Source: Myxococcus landrumus (GTDB lineage: Bacteria; Myxococcota; Myxococcia; Myxococcales; Myxococcaceae). Taken from it: a DNA stretch of 64,000 nt. The notes below the pieces were generated by a model, which was not told the origin of the DNA, did no database searches, and was given only the letters and a program-made list of their open reading frames with translations. The stretch lies in the NCBI RefSeq assembly GCF_017301635.1, contig NZ_CP071091.1, positions 7,866,501-7,930,500 of the forward strand, written 5' to 3'. Below, piece after piece: positions 17,102 to 24,230 of the stretch (the stretch's first letter is position 1; each line of letters begins with the position of its first letter). The translations under genes were made by a program, and so were the position numbers.

Positions 17102-18031
17102 TCAGTGGTCGCCGGAGCGCTTCTCGCCGGCTTCCACGCGCAGGGCCAGGCGGTTGCCGCGCGGAGGCAGCGGGCACGTGGCGAAGCGGGTGAAGGCGCA
17201 GGGCGGGTTGTAGGCGCGGTTGAAGTCGAGCACCACCTGTCCATCCTTCGGCATGTCCGCGTAGAGGAAGCGGCCCGCGCCGTAGGTGGAGTCGCGGTTG
17301 GTCTCATCCGCGAAGATGACGAAGAGCTTGTTGGAGCCATCCTCCACGGGCGTGAGGCGGTGCTCCTTGCCGTCCACGGTGAAGACGAGGACGCCGGGGG
17401 CCTTCATCTCCTCCGTGGTGCCGAGCACGTTGGGCACCTGGAGGGTGCGCGGCGTGGCGGCGGGCTCGAAGCGCGCGGTGACCTTCCATGCGGCGCTGGC
17501 GGGGTACGTGGGGATGCCGTGGAACTGCTTGCGCGCGGGGGACTCGGAGTCCTTCACGCGCACGCCCAGCTTGTCGCCTCGCTGGATGACGTGGAAGTTG
17601 AGGCTGCCGAGCTGCACGACATCGGGGGAGCCCGTCTCGTCCGACTTCAGCTCGCCGCCGGTGAAGGGCTGGCCGTTGCGGGTGAGCTGCACGCCGGGCG
17701 CGGGCTGGAAGGTGGCGGTGTTGCCCTTGCGGGTGAAGGTGCCGAGCTTCGCCGGGGTGTTGTCGGGGAAGTCCAGGGCGCTGTCGGGTGCGGAGCCCGC
17801 GGTCTGCTCGCCTTCCTTGAGCCAGAAGAGGCCGACGAGGGAGAGCCAGCCGTCCTCGGCTTGGAGGCGCTGGAGGCGCTGCTCGTGCCAGGCGCGGGTG
17901 GAGGAGGCGAGGTCTTCGGTCGTCGAGGGGGCGGTCATGCTCTTGGCGGGGGGCTTCGAGGGCGGGGTGGCCTTGGGGGCGGCGGGCGCGGCATGGAGAG
18001 CGACGGACAGGGCCAGGGCAAGGGGCGTCAT
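17102..18031 (-). CDS. DUF1684 secreted protein
   Basis: The 309-residue product starts with a signal peptide (LALALSVALHAAPAAP), followed by a Pro/Lys linker, then the DUF1684 fold with EDGWLSLVGLFWLKEG, YPASAAWKV and the end motif FNRAYNPPCAFT. The family is widespread, its enzymatic role unproven. I chose the ATG at 18031 for the signal peptide and the upstream GAGG; a longer open frame exists but reads as random Arg-rich sequence. It lies convergent with the cassette chaperone and divergent from the acyltransferase-like gene. Confidence 0.85.
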   Translation of the reverse strand: MTPLALALSVALHAAPAAPKATPPSKPPAKSMTAPSTTEDLASSTRAWHEQRLQRLQAEDGWLSLVGLFWLKEGEQTAGSAPDSALDFPDNTPAKLGTFTRKGNTATFQPAPGVQLTRNGQPFTGGELKSDETGSPDVVQLGSLNFHVIQRGDKLGVRVKDSESPARKQFHGIPTYPASAAWKVTARFEPAATPRTLQVPNVLGTTEEMKAPGVLVFTVDGKEHRLTPVEDGSNKLFVIFADETNRDSTYGAGRFLYADMPKDGQVVLDFNRAYNPPCAFTRFATCPLPPRGNRLALRVEAGEKRSGDH

Positions 18032-18149
18032 GTCGGGGGCCTCGAAAGAGAGGGGCTTCCTGCGGTGGCGTTGTCTAACAGGGTGGGGGGCGCGGCGCAG
18101 GGTGGGGTTGCAGGCGCGGGGGCTCCGTGCGAAGCGGGAGGGACATCCC

Positions 18150-19007
18150 GTGAACCTCGACCTGAAGCCGGCGCCGCCGCCGGGAGTCTTCCGCAAGCTC
18201 GCCCTGGGGGCCTGGCGCTCGCCGAGGGACCCGAGTGCCTATGCGTCCCTGGACGTGCGGATGGAGAAGGCGCTGGAGTTCCTCGAGGGATGGCGGGTGC
18301 GCACGGGGCAGCGGCTCACGGTGACGCACCTGGTGGCGAAGGCGGCGGCGGACGCGCTGCGCCAACACCCCGAGGCCAACGTGCTCCTGCGCTGGAGGGC
18401 GCCGTCACAGCGTGCCGACGTGGGGGTGTGCGTGCTCGTGGTGCAGCCGGAGGAGTCGGGGCGGGTGGACCTGACCACGGCCACGGTGCCTCACGCGGAC
18501 GGGTTGTCGTTGGAGGCGTTCGGGCGGGAGCTGGAGCGCAGGGTGGGGCGGGTGCGTTCGCGCGCGGACGTGGACATCGAGCGGGGCAAGCGCCGGTCGT
18601 ATCGAATCCCCGGGATGTTGATGGGGTGGGCGCTGCGGCTGTTGTCCTTCGTCTGGTTCACGTTGAACGTGGATCTCCGCTGGGTCGGGATGCCGAGAGA
18701 TCCATTCGGCTCGGTGGTGGTGACGAGCCTGGGCTCGCTGGGCCTGGAGCGGGGCTACGTCGCGACGGTGCCGTACACGCGGGTGCCGCTGGTGCTGGCG
18801 CCGGGCTCGGTGCGGACCGTGCCGGTGGTGGATGCGGGAGCGCTGGTTCCGGGCAAGACGATGACGCTGACGTGTACCTGGGACGCGCGAGCCCTGGACG
18901 TGGAGGTGATCTCCCGCGTGCTGCGGCATGTCGGCGCGGCGCTGGAGTCACCCGGGGACTGCTGGGACCCCTCGTCTGGCTCGGAGGGTGCCGCGAGAGT
19001 GGGGTGA
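18150..19007 (+). CDS. 2-oxoacid dehydrogenase E2-like acyltransferase domain, catalytic His lost
   Basis: The 285-residue protein looks like a free-standing catalytic domain of the E2/chloramphenicol acetyltransferase fold without lipoyl or E1-binding domains. The start contains TVTHLVAKAAADALRQHPEAN, typical of this fold, and the central FGSVVVTSLGSLGL corresponds to the E2 FTITNxGxxG strand. Near the end the E2 signature DHRxxDG is replaced by DARALDV, so the catalytic His is Ala and the Gly is Val. A normal acyl transfer is therefore unlikely and the protein could be a binding protein. I chose the GTG at 18150 because a GGGAGGGAC ribosome site precedes it. It is divergent from the DUF1684 gene. 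Confidence 0.8.
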   Translation: MNLDLKPAPPPGVFRKLALGAWRSPRDPSAYASLDVRMEKALEFLEGWRVRTGQRLTVTHLVAKAAADALRQHPEANVLLRWRAPSQRADVGVCVLVVQPEESGRVDLTTATVPHADGLSLEAFGRELERRVGRVRSRADVDIERGKRRSYRIPGMLMGWALRLLSFVWFTLNVDLRWVGMPRDPFGSVVVTSLGSLGLERGYVATVPYTRVPLVLAPGSVRTVPVVDAGALVPGKTMTLTCTWDARALDVEVISRVLRHVGAALESPGDCWDPSSGSEGAARVG

Positions 19008-19111
19008 GCGCGCACCTGCTTCGACGAGGTGCGAGCCCCAGAGGGATGTCGGAGTGACTTGGTAGCCCCGGCTTGATTGCACCGCGAGTGGTGCGAAGCC
19101 TGGAGGACGCC

Positions 19112-20317
19112 ATGAGAGTGGGGTGGGGAGGCGTGGCTCTGCTGTTGGGGAGCCTCGTGATGGGCTGCGCGACGACGCGAGCGGTCCACTTGGACCTGGG
19201 AGAGGGCGAGCCGCTCCTCTACCGCCCGCCGAGGAGTGAGCGCCCCATCGTGATTGACGAGGGCGAGTTCCAGCAGGCGATGACCCGGCTCGTGCTGGAC
19301 ATGCACTTCTCGATTCGTCCCGAGGCAGCGGCGCGTCCACGGACCCAGCTCGCCTCCTGGGAGGGAGGGGCTCGCACGGCGGGGCGGGACTATGGCGCAT
19401 GGTGTTCGCGGCAGGACCAACCAGGCGAGTGCCTCTCCTTGTTGGAGGATGGCTTCGCGGTTCTTGATGCCCGTGCGCGGCGGAAGCTGGCCCTGTCATT
19501 CGCCTGGGATGGCGTGTGGGAAGGCGTGCAGGACGCGGTGAAGGACGTCGTGAACCCACTCGCGCTCAAGGCGATGCTGACGTCGGCGATGGCCGCATAC
19601 ATGTTCCTGGTCGTGGCGCCCGAGCCCCTGACCAAGGTCGTGGCCATCGCCCTGACGACCTACGTCATCGCGTACATCGGCTTGGACTCCTTCACGAACA
19701 TGGTGGGGGGATGGCAGCGACTCTCCATGGCTGCGGAGCACGCCCTCTCCCTGGAGGAATTGGAGGAAGCTGGGCGCCACTTCGGAAGGGTGATGGGGGA
19801 GAACGGCGCGCGTGTCCTGATACTCGCGCTGACGGCGGTGTTGGGAGGCGGTGTGGCGAACATGGCCGCGAAAGGCCCGATGCTGCCGGGCTTTGCCCGA
19901 GCCGCGTTGGCCGCCGAGACCCAGATGGGTCTGCGGATGTCCGCGGCATTCACCGGTGGCGTTCGTTCCATCTTCCTGGCCGAGGGCATCCTGACCGTGG
20001 GGGTCACCGCCGGTGCCGTGGCCATGACGGCTTGGAACAACGGAGAGGGAGGAGGGGCGGAGCGCAGTCCCCACGGGGAGCAGCGCGCGAACGAGGCCCG
20101 CGAGGGTGACGCGCACCGGCAGGTGGGGGATGCGAACCGAGTCCTTCACGAAGGGCGGAAGTTCACGGACGCGGAGACCGGGAACGTGGTGTATGTGTCC
20201 GGCGACAGGGTCGTCATCACGGACGCGCTGGGGCGGATCATCACCCAGTTCAAGAACCCCCGGGCGAACACGCAGGCCCGAATCCAGAGTGGCAGATGGG
20301 TGCCGGTCCATGAGTAA
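19112..20317 (+). CDS. SitA5-like polymorphic lipoprotein toxin
   Basis: The 401-residue product has a lipoprotein signal peptide (lipobox LVMGC) then the CATTRAVHLDLGEGEPL beginning typical of the SitA5-type toxins of myxobacteria. The body also fits that family: YGAWCSRQDQPGECLSLLEDG, a hydrophobic segment near AAYMFLVVAPEPLTKV and a second long hydrophobic region to about residue 300. SitA proteins are moved between sibling cells by TraAB outer-membrane exchange and kill relatives lacking the immunity protein. The last 75 or so residues (after RSPHGEQRANE) form the variable toxin domain, with VVYVSGDRVVITD and IQSGRWVP motifs that recall BECR-type RNases such as colicin-like tips; that activity is inference. 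GGAGG precedes the ATG. The stop overlaps the next gene by 8 bases. Confidence 0.85.
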   Translation: MRVGWGGVALLLGSLVMGCATTRAVHLDLGEGEPLLYRPPRSERPIVIDEGEFQQAMTRLVLDMHFSIRPEAAARPRTQLASWEGGARTAGRDYGAWCSRQDQPGECLSLLEDGFAVLDARARRKLALSFAWDGVWEGVQDAVKDVVNPLALKAMLTSAMAAYMFLVVAPEPLTKVVAIALTTYVIAYIGLDSFTNMVGGWQRLSMAAEHALSLEELEEAGRHFGRVMGENGARVLILALTAVLGGGVANMAAKGPMLPGFARAALAAETQMGLRMSAAFTGGVRSIFLAEGILTVGVTAGAVAMTAWNNGEGGGAERSPHGEQRANEAREGDAHRQVGDANRVLHEGRKFTDAETGNVVYVSGDRVVITDALGRIITQFKNPRANTQARIQSGRWVPVHE

Positions 20318-20591
20318 GCAGCTTCTGTACAAGCCCGTGGATGTCTACCGGCGCCTCGATGGCAACGAGGCTGTGATCTACCGGTGTCTCGAGCTGCTCC
20401 CAGGCGGTGGTTTCATCGTCCAGAGCGCCGACAGAGTGCGGCTCCCATTCGACGCGGGGACGTTGACCCGGCACGAACGGCAGTTCTGGGAGCTGTTCTG
20501 CGAGGTCGCGCCCGAAGAGAGGACACCGCCGTCCCCCTCCATCGAAGAGGCCATCGCCCTCTTCGATTCCGAGTTCGGAAACGGGGGATAG
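20310..20591 (+). CDS. Putative SitI-type immunity protein
   Basis: This 93-residue protein begins inside the end of the toxin gene (8-base overlap, ATGAGTAA), the usual position of a SitI immunity gene. It has no signal peptide or membrane segment and is acidic towards the end (APEERTPPSPSIEEAIALFDSEF), as would suit a binder of a basic nuclease domain. I do not recognise the sequence family, so the role rests on gene order and size. Confidence 0.65.
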   Translation: MSKQLLYKPVDVYRRLDGNEAVIYRCLELLPGGGFIVQSADRVRLPFDAGTLTRHERQFWELFCEVAPEERTPPSPSIEEAIALFDSEFGNGG

Positions 20592-20845
20592 GACCCCTCG
20601 TCTGGATCAGGAATACCGGTGGTGACGGGCTGAGCGAAATCACGATTGGAATGGGTGGACTGATTCGCGGGGTAAAATCACCGCGACCGTCATATTCCAA
20701 AATACCGAGTGATTTCAAGGCCCTGGCGCTTCAGTGGCACTGTTCCCGCCAAGTTCCAAGAAGCGAAAAGGTTCTACGCAACTTCCGCAAGGGCGCTGCG
20801 ATAACTCATTCAAGTTCCACTCAATTTCATCTTCGCGAGGCCCAC
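20592..20845 (+). other. AT-richer leader region upstream of the second cassette
   Basis: This stretch has visibly lower GC than its neighbours, with GGGGTAAAATC, CATATTCCAAAATACC and AACTCATTCAAG runs. No open frame with coding character is present. It contains the sigma-54-like element at 20724-20739 and probably the promoter and 5' leader of the helical-protein gene. Confidence 0.5.
20724..20739 (+). promoter_or_regulatory. Candidate sigma-54 (-24/-12) promoter
   Basis: TGGCGC-N5-TGGCA keeps the GG and GC pairs at the required 10-base separation of the TGGCAC-N5-TTGCA consensus, with one change in each half. It lies about 107 bases before the ATG at 20846. Myxobacteria use sigma-54 widely for developmental and starvation genes. 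No enhancer site was identified, so this is a candidate only. Confidence 0.4.
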
Positions 20846-21874
20846 ATGGGTTTCCCCGACATCAAGAAGACCTTCAACACCGTCCGCGCCAACGTCCAGA
20901 AGACCTTCCAGGAGAACAAGGAAGTCATCAAGGGCGGGGCCGCTGTCGTCGCCCAGAGCGCGAAGGCCTTTGCTTTCAGCAAGGACACCTTCCAGCAGAT
21001 CAAGAACATCAAGAACGGCGCTGAAGGCCTCCTCGGGAAGACGAACTTCGACTTCGTCAAGAACCCCACCTTCAAGGAAGGCTTCAAGGGTCTGTCCAAG
21101 CTGGGCGCGAACATGAACGCCGCCCTCCGCTTCGCGGGCATCCCCGCGGCGGGCATGTCCATCGCGACCGCGGCCAAGGACATCCGTCAGGCCATCCGCA
21201 CGGGCAGCAAGGACGACATCATCACGGCCACCCGCTCCGGCCTGGATGCGACCAAGGCCACCATCACGGCGGCCACCGGCGGCATCCTCGGCGGCAAGGT
21301 GATGGGCGGCATCCTCGGCGGCACCCTGATGAAGGGCAAGCTGGACTCCGGCAAGGCGGCCCTGGACGCGTTCAAGAAGGCGCTCCCGAACGCCAGCGAC
21401 GACGTCCTCAAGGCCGTCAAGAACGCCGCCACCAAGGGCGTGATGGAGGGTGCGTCCCTGAAGAACGTGGGCCGCGCCATCAGCTCCGCCGCGGGCGACG
21501 CCGCCAAGGCCGGCAGCTCCCTGGCCAAGGGCATCCTGGGCAGCGGCACCCGCTCGGCCGCCAAGGCCGCGCTGGCCACCGTCGGCCGCGAGGCCGGTGA
21601 GGCCGCCCTCAAGCAGGGTGCGAAGGCCGCCGCTGGCACCGCCGCCAAGGCCCTGGGCCGCTTCGCCCCGGGCGTCAACGTCGCCATCGCCGCCGTCGAC
21701 GTGGCCAACGCCGGCGCGACGCTGATGGACAAGAACGCGGGTGTGGGCAAGAAGGTGACCTCGGTCATCACCGCCGTGGGCTCCATCGCCGCCGCGACCA
21801 ACATCCCCATCGTCAGCCAGGTCGGCGCCGCGGTCTCCACGGTGTCCAGCATCGTGGGCGCCTTCTTCAAGTAA
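20846..21874 (+). CDS. Ala/Gly-rich helical protein, cassette copy 2, high-expression codon use
   Basis: The 342-residue product starts MGFPDIKKTFNTVRANVQ and is rich in Ala, Gly, Lys and Ser, mostly predicted helix, without signal peptide or Cys. Glycine-rich hydrophobic stretches (GGILGGKVMGGILGGTLM near residues 148-165) suggest membrane contact. The last 72 residues, from GRFAPGVNVAIAA to VGAFFK, match copy 1 with 45 of 71 positions identical. Codons end almost always in C or in AAG (GCC, GGC, ATC, AAC), much more biased than flanking genes, which suggests high expression. A strong hairpin follows the stop, then the chaperone gene. The most likely reading is an abundant secreted or assembled protein, possibly a bacteriocin-like pore former; nothing proves this and the family is unknown to me. 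Confidence 0.85.
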   Translation: MGFPDIKKTFNTVRANVQKTFQENKEVIKGGAAVVAQSAKAFAFSKDTFQQIKNIKNGAEGLLGKTNFDFVKNPTFKEGFKGLSKLGANMNAALRFAGIPAAGMSIATAAKDIRQAIRTGSKDDIITATRSGLDATKATITAATGGILGGKVMGGILGGTLMKGKLDSGKAALDAFKKALPNASDDVLKAVKNAATKGVMEGASLKNVGRAISSAAGDAAKAGSSLAKGILGSGTRSAAKAALATVGREAGEAALKQGAKAAAGTAAKALGRFAPGVNVAIAAVDVANAGATLMDKNAGVGKKVTSVITAVGSIAAATNIPIVSQVGAAVSTVSSIVGAFFK

Positions 21875-21902
21875 GCGGTCAATCTTTCGCGGTTTGTCAG
21901 AG

Positions 21903-21950
21903 CGGCTCGGCTGGACTAAGCCTTAGTCCATGCCGAGCCGTCGCTTTGTT
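21903..21950 (+). terminator. Strong intrinsic-type hairpin between effector and chaperone genes
   Basis: CGGCTCGGC (21903-21911) pairs with GCCGAGCCG (21932-21940) and, inside it, GGACTAA pairs with TTAGTCC around a 3-base loop; 16 base pairs in total. TCGCTTTGTT follows, a broken T-run. It would end most transcripts 29 bases after the helical-protein stop and allow some readthrough into the chaperone gene, setting a stoichiometry in which the first product is in excess. Confidence 0.75.
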
Positions 21951-21995
21951 CCCCATTGGCGCGGACGCTGGCACGCCTATCTTCCGGGAGCATCC

Positions 21996-23093
21996 GTGAG
22001 CAGCAGCAGCAGCAATCAAGGTTCAGGTCGGGGCGTCGAGCGTCTGTTGAAGATGAGCCCCGTGGTGAGCACCGCCTCCGCGGAGTCGCTCAAGCTCCCC
22101 AACGTGGAGGCCCCTTCCCTCGACGGGATTGCCGTCCTCGTCCCCACGCCCGAGGACTTGACCGAGGACGACCTCCTGCGCGCCTTCCACGAGAAGCGCC
22201 GGAGCGTCGCCACCACGCGCGACCGCGAGAAGGGGGAGTCCCTCGAGCTGGGCGACAACGTCCAGCTCAACGTCGTGGGCTACTGCGACGGTGTCCTCAT
22301 CCCCTTCTCCGCGCGCTTCGGCATGTCCACGGAGCTGGCCCCCATCGAGGCGATGCCCGGCTTCTGCGAGACCGTGGCCCAGGGCGGCAAGGTGGGCGAG
22401 TCCATGCAGATTGCCCTCGAGCTGCCGGAGGACTACCCGGTGGAGGCGCTCCAGGGGAAGCCCGCGCGGTTCCTCATCGACGTCGTCGGCGCCCAGCAGG
22501 TGACGATGCTGTCGGAGAGCTCGCCGGAGTTCTTCGAGAAGCTGGGGATGGGCGGCACGCTGGATGAGGTGCTGAACAACATCCGCGAGGAGCTGGAGGA
22601 CGAAGTCGCCGGCCAGCTCTGGGTGCAGGCCCAGGACATGGTGCTGGACGAGGTGGCCCGGCGCACGCCGGTGGAGCTGCCCAAGGCGCTGGTGGAGGAG
22701 GAGATTCGCCGCCGCTGGGTCCAGGCCGAAGGCCAGGCGATGGTCGAGTACAACTTCGACGTCGAGGAGCAGCAGGAAGCGCTCCGAGGCTGGCTCGCGG
22801 ACCCCACCACGCGCGCGGACGTCGAGCGCCGGCTGCACATCGGCCTCGCGCTGAAGGCCGTCACCGAGGCGGAGAAGCTTCAGCTCACTCCGGAGAAGCT
22901 CGAGGAGCTGATTCGCGAGCACATGGAGCCCTTCGGGTTCGGCGCGGAGGAAGTCGCCGCCGCCCTGCGCGAGACGCCGGAGACGACCAAGAAGCTGGTC
23001 GAGCTGGGCTGGTACCTGTTCGCCGTCGAGCACGTGATGAACAAGGCGAAGGTCACCTTCGAGGGCGCGGACGAGGGCGCGGCGCAGGGCTGA
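21996..23093 (+). CDS. Trigger-factor-like chaperone without ribosome-binding domain, copy 2
   Basis: The 365-residue protein carries an FKBP-like domain at about 85-165 (LGDNVQLNVVGYCDGV, GKVGESMQIALELPEDY, PVEALQGKPARF) and the trigger-factor C-terminal arms (TLDEVLNNIREELEDEV, VELPKALVEEEIRRRW). The region that in trigger factor binds the ribosome is missing, replaced by a Ser-rich leader. I chose the GTG at 21996 because GGGAG lies 5 bases upstream; an earlier in-frame ATG at 21930 falls inside the terminator hairpin and is unlikely. It is the homologue of 15953-17068 and follows the helical-protein gene as that one does. I infer a dedicated holdase or prolyl isomerase for that protein. 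A clear terminator ends the unit. Confidence 0.88.
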   Translation: MSSSSSNQGSGRGVERLLKMSPVVSTASAESLKLPNVEAPSLDGIAVLVPTPEDLTEDDLLRAFHEKRRSVATTRDREKGESLELGDNVQLNVVGYCDGVLIPFSARFGMSTELAPIEAMPGFCETVAQGGKVGESMQIALELPEDYPVEALQGKPARFLIDVVGAQQVTMLSESSPEFFEKLGMGGTLDEVLNNIREELEDEVAGQLWVQAQDMVLDEVARRTPVELPKALVEEEIRRRWVQAEGQAMVEYNFDVEEQQEALRGWLADPTTRADVERRLHIGLALKAVTEAEKLQLTPEKLEELIREHMEPFGFGAEEVAAALRETPETTKKLVELGWYLFAVEHVMNKAKVTFEGADEGAAQG

Positions 23094-23125
23094 GCCTCAG
23101 CGAGCACACCATGCGTCGTCCAGGA

Positions 23126-23165
23126 GGAGCTCGTCCCGTTTCGAGGGACGGGCTCCTTTCGTTTC
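23126..23165 (+). terminator. Rho-independent terminator ending the second cassette
   Basis: GGAGC-T-CGTCCC pairs with GGGACG-G-GCTCC around a 7-base loop, then TTTCGTTT. The stem is 11 base pairs with one mismatch. It lies 32 bases after the chaperone stop and just before the convergent membrane-protein gene. Confidence 0.75.
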
Positions 23166-23171
23166 AGCGTC

Positions 23172-23549
23172 TCAGCTCTCGCTGAACCACAGCCCCAGGC
23201 CAGCGAGGACGCCCAGGCCCAGGAACAGCGCGGCCATTCCCCAGGTCTGCCGGCGGGACCAGCGCAGCGACTCGCCATAGCGGTGGCCGCACACGAGGAT
23301 GAGGACGGAGAAGCCCAGGCAGATGGTGACCGGGCCCAGCGCGATGAGGGCCTTGCGTGCCGTCCCGCTCACGTCCAGGACGCCCAGCGCGACCAGCGGC
23401 CAGAAGCCGACGACCAGCAACCCCATCAAGAGTCCGAGGCCCCGCATGCCCTCGGGGCTGGACAGCTCCATGTAGTCGAGGAACCGATGCCAGCGGGAGC
23501 GGGGCGGCTCCTGGGGGTCGCGATGACGTTGGGGGAGGGTGGGCGGCAC
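23172..23549 (-). CDS. Small three-helix membrane protein
   Basis: The 125-residue product has a basic, proline-rich N-terminus and three hydrophobic segments at about 38-60, 68-90 and 102-122. No enzymatic motif is visible and I do not recognise a family. It is convergent with the cassette and stands alone. An inner-membrane location is expected. Confidence 0.7.
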   Translation of the reverse strand: MPPTLPQRHRDPQEPPRSRWHRFLDYMELSSPEGMRGLGLLMGLLVVGFWPLVALGVLDVSGTARKALIALGPVTICLGFSVLILVCGHRYGESLRWSRRQTWGMAALFLGLGVLAGLGLWFSES

Positions 23550-23680
23550 GCTCGTGGGCTCCAGGCCGCACTTTCTAGTGCAACCCGGTGCCCATTTGAA
23601 GCCAGCCCGGGGTGGTGGGGCTGCGAGCGGCGAGGGGGTGGAGTAGAACGGGGGGCGTCGTCTCCGCCGGAGGTCTCGTC

Positions 23681-23914
23681 ATGTCCGTGGATACCAACCG
23701 CCGCGTCGCGTCCGCTCGTCCCGTGGGGCGTGCCCTGGGAGGGCAGGACCGCTACGACAAGGAAGCCCTCGAAGGTCCCGCCGAGGGCTCCCTGGCGATG
23801 ACCCGGAGGCAGCGGTTGGCGAGCGCGCAGGGCCGGGGGGATTCCGAGAGCCCGTTCGCCGCGAAGATGCGCGAGCTCGCGGAGGCCCGCGCGCCCAAGG
23901 ATGGAGAGCGCTGA
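23681..23914 (+). CDS. Small basic protein of unknown function
   Basis: The 77-residue product is polar, rich in Arg, Ala and Gly, and lacks membrane segments or Cys. GGAGG at 23669-23673 precedes the ATG at a good distance, and codon use is typical, so it is likely to be a gene. It lies 11 bases before the cyclic-phosphate receiver-domain gene and may be co-transcribed with it. No family is recognised. Confidence 0.6.
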   Translation: MSVDTNRRVASARPVGRALGGQDRYDKEALEGPAEGSLAMTRRQRLASAQGRGDSESPFAAKMRELAEARAPKDGER

Positions 23915-23925
23915 GTCTTGTGGGC

Positions 23926-24222
23926 ATGAAGGTCTATCTCGACGACGAACGCCCGACGCCGGAGGGCTGGGTCTCCGCGCGCTGGCCCGAGGATGTCATC
24001 GCGTTGCTCGAAGGCGGACAGGTGGCCGAGCTGAGTCTCGACCACGACCTGGGCGATGACGAGCACGGCACGGGCTACGACGTGCTGCTGTGGCTGGAGG
24101 AGGCCGTGGCGACGCGCGGCTTCGTCCCTCCGCGAGTCCGGGTGCATTCGGCGAACAGCTCCGCGCGCCAGAAGATGGAGCTGGCCATCACTCGCATCGA
24201 GCGCTTCGTTCGAGAGGTGTGA
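23926..24222 (+). CDS. Cyclic-phosphate-processing receiver-domain protein
   Basis: The 98-residue product is a single stand-alone domain. It matches the family named cyclic-phosphate processing receiver (cREC): an N-terminal strand with YLDDERPTPEGW, then SLDHDLGDD, TGYDVLLWLEEA and VRVHSANSSAR near the end. The paired acidic residues at LDDER and LDHDLGD are the expected active site. The family is thought to act on cyclic phosphate ends of nucleic acids or nucleotides, but this is by prediction. I chose the ATG at 23926; a GTG two codons earlier is possible. It follows a small basic gene, perhaps an operon partner. Confidence 0.75.
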   Translation: MKVYLDDERPTPEGWVSARWPEDVIALLEGGQVAELSLDHDLGDDEHGTGYDVLLWLEEAVATRGFVPPRVRVHSANSSARQKMELAITRIERFVREV

Positions 24223-24230
24223 GGGCCGCG

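Noticed and set aside
17089-17106. GGACTTCGAATCCGTCA, which looks like a tRNA T-arm
   Set aside because: The TTCGAAT loop lacks properly pairing stem arms, and no anticodon or acceptor stem can be found nearby; it is the short gap before the DUF1684 stop codon.
21930-21995. ATG at 21930 as start of the second trigger-factor-like gene
   Set aside because: It lies inside the terminator hairpin, and the extra 22 residues are not found in the copy-1 protein; a GTG at 21996 with a good ribosome site fits better.
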